Below are positions 1 to 6,787 of a stretch of DNA of 10,023 bases, one piece after another. A program made the translations under genes and the position numbers. Below the pieces are notes generated by a model, which worked only from the letters and a program-made list of their open reading frames with translations, had not been told where the DNA came from and did not search any database. Position 1 is the stretch's first letter; every line of letters starts with the position of its first letter. The DNA comes from Acanthamoeba sp. SK_2022b (lineage: Eukaryota; Discosea; Longamoebia; Acanthamoebidae): the NCBI GenBank assembly GCA_027943245.1, contig JANDJZ010000431.1, forward strand, positions 1 through 10,023, read 5' to 3'.

Positions 1-296
1 CAAAACCGCCCCCGAGACAACCTAACCCCCCAGAAAGACAGCCCCCGACAACAACCCACCTAACTGAGCACAACCCAAAAACCAAAAAACGACCTCCCGA
101 CAAAAAACCAAGACAAACACACACAGGAAACAAAAAGAGAATGAAAAGAAAAGAGAAGAAAAGACCAACCTATCCTAAAATAAAAAGAGACCTACCAAAA
201 AAGGGAAAAATAAAAGTAAAAAACCCTTTAACCAAACACTTGCCAACAAAAAACGACCCTGAAAAAACGTGAGCCCCCTCCCCTCCAGCAGAACAG
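1..296 (+). other. Putative 5' leader/UTR of the LINE element
   Basis: This stretch has no convincing coding region on either strand. It is strongly C/A-rich, with C-runs at 9-13, 26-31 and 42-46, followed by a purine-rich patch at about 121-160. The ORF1 frame is closed upstream by a TGA at 270-272, which makes the ATG at 297 the first in-frame start. The composition matches the rest of the element, so I read it as the element's leader, where an internal promoter would be expected. No promoter motif or 5' junction can be recognised. Confidence 0.55.
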
Positions 297-1595
297 ATGG
301 AGAAGGACAAGATGCAATTAAGTGGAGAAAGAAGTGAGGAGGACGAACCTGACACCGACCCTGACAAAGACGGTATCAGCAACACAGAGAGAAGCGAGAG
401 AGAGAACAAGAGGAGAAAAAGAGCGGACCTCTCTGACTGGGCAAGGCCCAGAGGAGTAGAGATAGAAAATAAAACCAAGGACCCCACGAGAAGCTTCAGA
501 CCTACAGAGGGAGCATCAGAGGAGGAGGCGGAGATACAACGACTCCAGTTCATCCAGGCAGAGAAATCTCGGTGTCGGGCTGAACTAAGAAAGACTAGAG
601 GACCACCCCCCCCACGACCCACCTCCTCCAACACCTCCCGCCCATCAACCCGGCAACTGAACAACGCTGACCGCCGCTCTGATGCCCTACTCGTGAACGT
701 GGAAAAGAAGAGACAACTGAAAGTGGCCCACACTGACGGAATCATCACAGCCACGCAGGTCGGAGGACTCAACACCACCCTATGATGGATGGTTGATGAC
801 ACCCTTGACCAAAGGGTGCTGGTAGTCGCCCTCTGCAAGACTCAGGTGGAAAACATGGGTGACTACCAACAGTTCATCGGGAAACTCATTGATGACTTTG
901 ACGAGGAAGCTGGAAGCATAATCGAACCGCAGAAACAATGCGCCACCCTGGTGTTCAGCAGACAGATCAATGCTGACAAGGTCCAGGAAGCCCTCAAAAA
1001 GGCTAACCTCGGGATGGTGGTGGAACAAGTCAGATTGATATCCCGCCGGACCCTGGCTGGACACGAACGCCCCCTGGCCATCATCATGGACAGTGAAGGA
1101 CTCGACCTGACCCAAGTCGTCCAGGACTGCGCAACACTACTCGTCCCCTACAAGAGCATCGACACGACAATAATGGGCGGCTACATCGTGGAGTTCTGGA
1201 TGATGAACCATCTCGACACCTACCTCAAGAAGAGGTACATCTATGACAAGAACTGCAAGCCCCACTGCAAGGTCATTTCGATCTACGGTCGGGCGGAGCA
1301 GAACCAATGGATTGGTGGCCTCACTGAGCTCCCTCTGACAATCATCAGCAAACTCCTCCTCAAGGCCCACCACGTCCATGGAGACGTCTGCCTCATCCGC
1401 GACCCAAGAAACAAGAGGTTCAAGGGATGTGCTCACATCCTGTGCGCCTCCCTGGAAGACGTGATGCGCCTGGATGAAAAGAAGAACGAGATCACCTTTG
1501 ACAGAATCACGCTCTGCAAGGTGGACGTGGTCAACAAGAAACGTACAGAGGCACCGCCGGAGGAACAACCCACTCCCCAGGAAACAACCGTATAA
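297..1595 (+). pseudogene. LINE ORF1 protein with RRM-like folds, one internal TGA
   Basis: This is the first ORF of the retrotransposon, whose product would bind element RNA to form the ribonucleoprotein. The first part (297-785, 162 codons) is highly charged and probably disordered, with a basic KRRKR patch near residue 40. The second part (789-1595) is globular. Near 1377-1530 it reads as an RNA recognition motif: a beta strand (VCLIRD), an RNP1-like stretch (KRFKGCAHIL) and a later strand (ITLCKVDVV). An earlier segment, about 810-1060 (RVLVVALCK, then CATLVFS), could be a second, weaker RRM. No CCHC knuckle is visible. A TGA at 783-785 splits the two parts without changing frame; CGA or TGG would each become TGA by one transition. 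The ORF ends at TAA 1593-1595, three bases before the ORF2 ATG. The start at 297 follows an in-frame stop at 270 and has G at +4. The RRM call rests on motif reading only. Confidence 0.78.
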
Positions 1596-1601
1596 TACAT
1601 G
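1593..1601 (+). promoter_or_regulatory. ORF1 stop / ORF2 start junction (TAA TAC ATG)
   Basis: The ORF1 terminator and the ORF2 initiator lie in the same frame with a single sense codon between them. In other LINEs with tight ORF junctions, ORF2 is made by termination-reinitiation coupling or by stop-codon bypass. The spacing here would suit either. Alternatively the TAA is another damaged CAA, and the ancestral element encoded one fused polyprotein. The sequence alone cannot decide between these. Confidence 0.45.
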
Positions 1602-3008
1602 ATTGAGACACCATCAATAAATAACATAGTTCCTCCACAAACCCAAACTACAACACTGCAACAAAATTGTCCACTCAAAATTATCTCTATTAACATAAAT
1701 GGTGGATGGGAAGACAAAGCAGACAAACTAAGAGAATGGTCAAACAAACACCACCCAGATGTCATTTTAATACAAGAACTCAAATGCGACAAAGATAAAG
1801 GAAGGTATGCCACGATCAAAGGATACAAAGGGTTCCAAAACTGCCTGTCACGAAGATACATGCGTAGACTTCAACTCATCAAACAGAACAACAACAAAGT
1901 ACAGGAAGAAGACATACCAATGAACTGTGACAAACCACTGATCCGCCCACTCCACAACCGACGGAGAGCAGCCAAATGGGGAACCACCATACTCCTACAG
2001 CAAGACATCGCAAGCACAGCCAAGGACATCACCCCATCAGACGAATGGGCCAAGGGCCGGATCAGTGCAATAACACTCACAACCAGGAACCACCCCCTCA
2101 CAATAGTAAGTGTGTACGCACCAGCCTCTGGATCTGAGACCAAACGGTCCTTTTATAAAAGAATAATGGAATGGGCAAAAAACATCAAAGGGGAAATATT
2201 ACTAGGGGGAGACTGGAACATGACCCTAAACAAAAAAGACCAAAAAACAGGTAACTACAAAAGACACAAAAACGAACCCCTACACACCTTCAGGAGAGAA
2301 GTAGGAGTCCAAGACGTATGGCAAGCCCTACACCGTGGTACAGCACCTGTATTCACATGGAAAAGAGGAGAGAATAATGAACAAGAAAAACGATTAGACA
2401 GCTTCTACACTAACGACACCAATAAACACCTAACATACCTAGTTCACAACACGAGCAACTTCACCTCTGACCACCGCATCATCAAAACAGTCAGAGAATG
2501 GAACCTGGCCACTCTGACTGAACAAAAAAAAGGAGTAATAAAAAGGAAAATACCCACAAACCTTACTGACGACGAAATAACCATGTACAATGCAGACATT
2601 CAGGACGAACTACACCAAGAAACAAGCATGTTAGAGGGTGAACTAAATGAAGAAGATATAAACAGAAGCGCGCGTAGGATAATAAACTCTATGATAACAG
2701 CGACAGACCGAATAAACAGACACCGCCCCCCAGACAGAGAAACACAAGACCGCCCCTCCAAAACAGTAACAAATAAAGAATGGGGACTAGAACGCAAAAA
2801 GAGGAAATGCATCCAAAAGGGCCAAGAAGCGGCCACAAATATAATTAATGCAGAAATCCACCCTAACACTGACCACATAAAACTCATGCGTAGGGTACAA
2901 AAAGCATGCACTCACGTCACAGGCACAGCCGAGGAGATCACCACAAACAAAAGGACCTACGACACTTGGTCCAGAAAATGCAGGAACATCAAAACAACAC
3001 TATCGTGA
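1599..3008 (+). pseudogene. LINE ORF2 segment 1: AP-type endonuclease domain
   Basis: This is the N-terminal part of ORF2 and holds the apurinic/apyrimidinic-like endonuclease that nicks target DNA to prime reverse transcription. The active-site positions of the family can all be followed: N32/N34 in SININGG, E60 in IQELK, Y173 in VSVYAP, D205 and N207 in GGDWNM, D267 in RLDSFY, and S290-D291-H292. The domain therefore looks catalytically complete over residues 26-300. The remaining residues up to 469 form the basic, helical linker towards the reverse transcriptase. The segment ends at TGA 3006-3008, where the same frame continues directly into the reverse transcriptase region, so the stop is an interruption and not a domain end. 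The ATG at 1599 lies three bases after the ORF1 stop and in the same frame. Confidence 0.9.
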
Positions 3009-3011
3009 TCC

Positions 3012-3695
3012 ATGCGAAAGCTAAAGACAACAGAAAGGAAAAGGAGAATAGATACACTTATAGCTAACCTCCAGGCAGAAGGAGCAGCCCGCTCAGGTCG
3101 TTTCTATGCAAAAATCAGGAAGGCCCTCTGGCATAAGAGGGAGCAGAGTGTCAAACTAGGGATCAAAAAGGGATTAAACGGAGAAACCATAACAATCACG
3201 GAGCCCAGAGAGATTAGAGCGTACGTACAGGAAGCGTGGACCAAACAGTTTGAAGCACGACCTCAGCTCCACACAGAGACCGTGGCTGGGTGGATAAGAG
3301 ACGGCAAATGCATCCAAGGAGAAACCAACAGCTTCCTCAAGGAGATCACGCCTGTCGAACTCCTGGACACAATAAAAAGCATCAGCAACAATAAAGCACC
3401 AGGCCCCACCAAAGAGACCATCAAAATGATCAAATGGATAAGGCCAGAGAACCTTACCCCCATCCTGGTGCTAATGAATGCCAGCATCCGGACAGGGATC
3501 ATGCCAACCTGCTGGAAATCGTCAGACATCTTCGGGATCTACAAGGGAGGCGAACCAACGAACCCGCTCAACTATAGACCAATAGCCCTCCTCTCAGTAA
3601 TTTATAAATTATTTACAAAGATCGTAAACAACAGAATGACTGACATAGTGGAAAGAGAAAACATCATAAGCATAGCACAAGGAGGATTCCGCTGA
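3012..3695 (+). pseudogene. LINE ORF2 segment 2: N-terminal reverse transcriptase (fingers)
   Basis: This is the in-frame continuation of ORF2 after the TGA at 3006. It covers the pre-catalytic part of the LINE reverse transcriptase. A basic helical stretch is followed by the block with NNKAPGPTKE, then TCWKSSDIFGIYKGG, the NYRPIALLSVIYKLF block (RT motif 1, near 3571-3615) and QGGFR (motif 2) at the very end. TGA at 3693-3695 falls immediately after QGGFR, where related elements normally have another polar or basic residue. After it come 11 sense codons, a second TGA at 3729-3731, and then open frame from 3732. The catalytic aspartates are in the next segment, so this part alone would be inactive. 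The ATG at 3012 is only the first methionine after the stop. Confidence 0.9.
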
Positions 3696-3737
3696 GACAT
3701 GTCCACAGCAACGCAAATACATGCACTATGAGGAATA

Positions 3738-4661
3738 ATGGAAGAAGCCAAGTACCAAAATAAAGAGATACACATCACATATGTAGACCTCGCAGGAGCA
3801 TATGACAGTGTCCCTCTCCCAAGGTTGTACAAGACCCTGACCGCATATGGCTTCCCACAACACCTAGTCACCCTAATCCAAAACATGTACACAAACAACG
3901 AGGTAAGCATATACACAGACTACGGGAAGACAGAGCCCATACCAGTTACACAAGGAGTAAGACAAGGTGACCCGCTCTCTCCACTGCTATTTAACCTCTT
4001 TATTAACCCTATTATAGAACAACTTCACCACCACCACAAAGGGTACCGACTGGAAGGAGGAAGTACAATGGGAGCAATCGTGTTCGCAGACGATATCGCA
4101 CTTGTAAGTGAATTGGCAGAAGGGATGTCCAAACTGTGGGATACACTAAACAAATTCTGTAAAGATAACAGTCTCCACATAAAGGCAGCAAAATCAGCAT
4201 ACACCACAACAAACCTCAACAGTACCTTCACACCTACCACAATGGAAGGAGACAAGGTCGCAACACTGAGCCCAGACGAAACATACAGATACCTGGGGAT
4301 ACACATGTCACTAGACCTGCAATGGAACGCCCACATAAGAATAACGGATAAAAAATTCAACAAGATCGCCAATGGCCTACACAGCCACAAGATGACCGCA
4401 TCACAAAAGACACACCTAATAAATATACTTGCCAACACAGTGATACAATATGGAATGAGCATGGTAGAATACAGCCCAACACTACTAAAAAAATTAGACA
4501 TTATTAACAAAAAGATAATAAAAAACGCACTCCAAATACACAGGGACTGCCCATCCAACTGGCTATGGACGAACACTAGAGATGGAGGAATGGGACTGAC
4601 CTGCCTGGCTGACGCGCAAGACGCAGTGTTTATCGGATGCACAATCGATCAGATCCTTTAA
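3738..4661 (+). pseudogene. LINE ORF2 segment 3: catalytic reverse transcriptase palm and thumb
   Basis: This segment carries the RNA-dependent DNA polymerase core. Motif A is YVDLAGAYDSV with the first catalytic Asp at D17. Motif B is QGVRQGDPLSP at residues 72-82. Motif C is FADD at residues 116-119 (codons 4083-4094), supplying the other catalytic Asp pair. Further on come YRYLGI and the thumb region with the GGMGL motif common in LINE enzymes. All metal-binding residues are present, so the polymerase core has no visible missense damage and is lost only through the stops on either side. It ends at TAA 4659-4661, within a conserved-looking stretch after GCTIDQIL. The frame stays open after it and leads into the RNase H part. 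CAA to TAA by one transition is the simplest explanation. Confidence 0.93.
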
Positions 4662-4700
4662 GGACCAGACTCACTGGGACGAAGGGTATTAATAAACAAC

Positions 4701-6590
4701 ATGGACTGCGCCCAACACAAGGGGGAAAGGGAGATCCTCACCATCAAAGGTACCAAAGAGGGGCAGTCTCCTGAGAGAATACCAACAATCAGAAGGCTCC
4801 TCAGACTGGCCAGAGAATACAACCTGGACCTAGTATCAGAAACCAAAGAGAACACCGCGCTAGAAAGAAATAAAACAAAACTAAAACAGGAAACAAACTC
4901 AGACACCAAAATGAGAACACGTAATGCATACATAAATAACCAAGGAGTACTCAACGACCCTAGATTAGCCAAAATACGCAAAACTCTCCCCCCTATTCCA
5001 CCGCTAATAAGGGGGTGGAGAGCAAACCAGAATGAACACCACAACCTCCCAAGCCCGTCCCATTCCCCGAAGACAGCCTCAAACCCACACTGCTACCCCA
5101 GAAGTGAACTCCTGCACAACATACGCACACAAAGAAGAGGTAAAAGCGTGAGGAAATGGAGTGAGGGAATCCCCATCCACAAGGGCCCCAATGGAGAAAC
5201 CTTAGTATGGACCGATGGATCAAAAATAAAAAACAGAGCAGGGTTTGGAGTATACTTTGCCAGAGACAGCCACCTGAACCTAGCAGCCCGCACAATCGGA
5301 GACCAAACGTCTGACAACTCAGAACTCCAAGCGGTGGCGTACACACTAGAGATTACCCAGGACACCCAAGACCTACACATCATCACTGATAACGAATTGG
5401 TCAGCACCCTACTCAACAAACTCATAATGCACCCCCACAGCAGACGAACACGCACCAAACGCTCAGTAGAAAGGTGTATAAAACGAGAAATAAACACACG
5501 CACAATGAAAGGCCTCACCACACGTTGCACACACATATACAGCCACATCCAAAAGAAACTAGTGGAAAGGAGAGACGACAGGAAATGGAACAAAAAGTAC
5601 GAAGACCAAAAACGGGGATGGGGCACCCTCTTTAACATGATCGTGAAAGGAAACGAAGCAGCGGACGCCCTCGCCAACATCGGTACAACGAGACCCAATC
5701 ACCCTCCCTATACCAGACTAACAGACCTATCCACAGACATAGGAATATACAGCAAGGGTGAGTGGATAGACTCGAGTGTAAGGGACCACATTAAGAAAAT
5801 AAACAATAAAAAATATAAGAAAGGCCTCAAACTAAAAATATGTGGAACACTAGCCAACAAGGAGGAGATAGGATGGCAAGTGACCTGGGCATCAACACAC
5901 AACCCAAACCACCTCGACGAACAGAACCTAAAAACTATCCACAAGCTACGCCTACGACGCAGCCAAATCAAAACGCACATGTGGAAAAGGGGCGGTACCC
6001 AAAATGACGACCAGACATTGCCCGACCACACGGAGTGCCCTCTATGCCAAAAGGCCAAAGAGGACCTAACCCACCTCCTGGGCGAATGCGAGCACACGTC
6101 AGCAATAAGAGAGAAAGCCTTACAAAGAATATACGACATCATTGACAAGACCCACGGGAAGGGAGTCAGCATACGCACATGGGCGGAAACGGAGAGCCGC
6201 CACAAGGCAGCCATCCTCCTAGGACTACTCCCCAAGGAGTGGGCCTCCACTACCTCACAAACGGAGAACAGAAATAAGAAGAGGAAAAGAGGGGAGTGCG
6301 CCGACCAGGCGCACCGGACGACAAGGGGGGGGTCGTCCACCAAAGGGCGGACGAAGAAGAGAAAACGAGAAGACGCACACGCCGTACCCACACACCAGCC
6401 CAGGCATGACCCCCCCCTCCCACACCCCCCCAACAGGGGGTGGATAAGCAGGTACACGGGTGCGTACGCAAGAGGAGCAGCCGAAATCTACCGCAAGCGC
6501 ATGGAACTTGCAGCATCAATCGAAAAGAACACCGACACCACAACTGAGGAAATGGAGGCAGAAGCCAACGTAGAAAAGAACAACGCATAG
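4701..6590 (+). pseudogene. LINE ORF2 segment 4: RNase H, CCHC zinc motif and basic C-terminal tail
   Basis: This is the C-terminal part of ORF2 in the same frame, ending at the true TAG stop (6588-6590). The RNase H domain, which degrades RNA in RNA-DNA hybrids, has its four acidic residues: D172 (TDGS), E208 (NSELQA), D230 (TDN) and D322 (GNEAADALA). A C-x2-C-x8-H-x4-C motif follows at residues 446-463 (nt 6036-6089), with the EDLTHLL spacing seen downstream of RT or RNase H in many LINEs. The last 165 or so residues are an unusual tail. It has two basic clusters, KKRKR and KKRKRE, that could be nuclear localisation signals, a Pro/His-rich stretch and a Glu-rich end. The ATG at 4701 is simply the first Met after the TAA at 4659. 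I see no frameshift or missing key residue. Confidence 0.9.
6423..6442 (+). other. Stem-loop within the ORF2 tail coding region
   Basis: CACCCCC (6423-6429) pairs with GGGGGTG (6436-6442) around a six-base loop CCAACA, a perfect 7-bp GC-rich stem about 150 bp before the ORF2 stop. It lies in the Pro/His-rich tail, where codon choice is loose, so it may be a by-product of C-runs or part of a longer 3' recognition structure. Confidence 0.35.
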
Positions 6591-6632
6591 CATGGCGAAG
6601 TAATGAGTGGGTGTTACCGTGAAAGTGCTAAA

Positions 6633-6645
6633 CCGTCGCAGACGG
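6633..6645 (+). other. Small 3' UTR hairpin
   Basis: CCGTC (6633-6637) and GACGG (6641-6645) form a perfect 5-bp stem around the three-base loop GCA. It is followed at once by a run of A, so on the RNA it would be a compact hairpin with an A-rich flank. Its role is unknown. Confidence 0.45.
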
Positions 6646-6666
6646 AAAAAAACCACTTATCATGCA

Positions 6667-6697
6667 GTCACCTCAGGGGCGAAACCCTAAGGTCGAC
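6667..6697 (+). other. Main 3' UTR stem-loop of the element
   Basis: The arms are GTCACCT-C-AGGG (6667-6678) and CCCT-A-AGGT-C-GAC (6685-6697), around the loop GCGAAA (6679-6684). They pair over 11 bp, with one C/A mismatch (6674/6689) and one bulged C (6694). It lies about 75 bp after the ORF2 stop and just before the A-rich end, the position expected for a reverse transcriptase recognition hairpin. The function is inferred from position and structure only. Confidence 0.5.
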
Positions 6698-6711
6698 AGT
6701 AACGGACTCAA

Positions 6712-6717
6712 AATAAA
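6712..6717 (+). terminator. Poly(A) signal AATAAA of the LINE element
   Basis: A canonical AATAAA lies on the sense strand of the element, 122 bp after the ORF2 stop and just after the main 3' stem-loop. It could direct 3' end formation of the element transcript. It could equally be the remnant of a short A-rich 3' tail, since it sits within AAATAAAA. Confidence 0.4.
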
Positions 6718-6719
6718 AC

Positions 6720-6776
6720 CCCCCTTAACTAAAACTCATGATTTTTTTTATTTTCTGACCATACTGCCCCCTTAAC
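6720..6776. repeat. Ten-base direct repeat CCCCCTTAAC near the element 3' end
   Basis: CCCCCTTAAC occurs exactly at 6720-6729 and again at 6767-6776, flanking a 37-bp T-rich stretch. The first copy directly follows the A-rich end of the element and the second lies just outside the host stop codon. The pair could be a small local duplication made at insertion, or chance similarity of C-rich sequence. No matching copy was found near position 1, so it is not a confirmed target-site duplication of the whole element. Confidence 0.4.
6747..6752 (-). terminator. Poly(A) signal AATAAA of the host gene
   Basis: On the minus strand an AATAAA followed by a run of A lies about 36 bp downstream of the host gene's TGA stop (6790-6788). 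This is a typical position for a short 3' UTR. It is the only canonical signal close to that stop, apart from sequence inside the element. Confidence 0.5.
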
Positions 6777-6787
6777 CACAGACACGC

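Larger units (their letters stand above)
6591..6718 (+). other. 3' UTR of the LINE element
   Basis: This non-coding stretch follows the ORF2 TAG and runs to the A-rich block AAATAAAA. It contains a perfect 5-bp hairpin at 6633-6645 and a longer imperfect stem-loop at 6667-6697. Short, structured 3' UTRs are what 'stringent' LINE reverse transcriptases recognise when priming on their own RNA, so these structures are candidates for the 3' recognition signal. No long poly(A) or simple-sequence tail is present. Confidence 0.55.
1..6730 (+). mobile_element. Non-LTR (LINE) retrotransposon, near full length, inactivated by point stops
   Basis: A single LINE-type element fills the first two thirds of the window. 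Its order is leader, ORF1 (RRM-like), ORF2 (AP endonuclease, reverse transcriptase, RNase H, CCHC zinc motif) and a 3' UTR with stem-loops. There are no LTRs, integrase or protease, and this domain order is that of the RNase H-bearing LINE clades (I/R1/Tad-like groups); I do not assign a clade. The sense strand is rich in A and C and poor in T, unlike the GC-rich host gene at 6788-10023. One reading frame runs from 297 to 6590 without any frameshift but with six internal stops, so this copy is probably dead but young. The 5' end may lie outside the window. The 3' end is placed only roughly, somewhere between the A-rich stretch ending at 6718 and about 6766. No target-site duplication could be confirmed. 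Confidence 0.93.

Noticed and set aside
21..31. Telomere-like CCTAACCC sequence near the left edge
   Set aside because: A single partial unit in a C/A-rich leader; no tandem array.
1137..1568. Long minus-strand open frames opposite ORF1 and ORF2
   Set aside because: They are antisense shadows of the retrotransposon frame with no recognisable domain, and the + strand carries clear catalytic motifs.
2565..2580. CTGACGA followed by GAAA, resembling part of a hammerhead ribozyme core
   Set aside because: There is no room for stem II between the two boxes and no partner helices; it lies in the ORF2 coding frame.
3690..3740. A short intron removing the two TGA codons in the RT region
   Set aside because: The interval stays in frame and its 11 intervening codons look like normal RT sequence; no GT...AG pair of plausible length is present.
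783..4661. An alternative nuclear genetic code explaining the TGA and TAA codons
   Set aside because: The host gene on the other strand uses TGA as its terminator and has no in-frame stops inside its exons, and both TGA and TAA would have to be reassigned.
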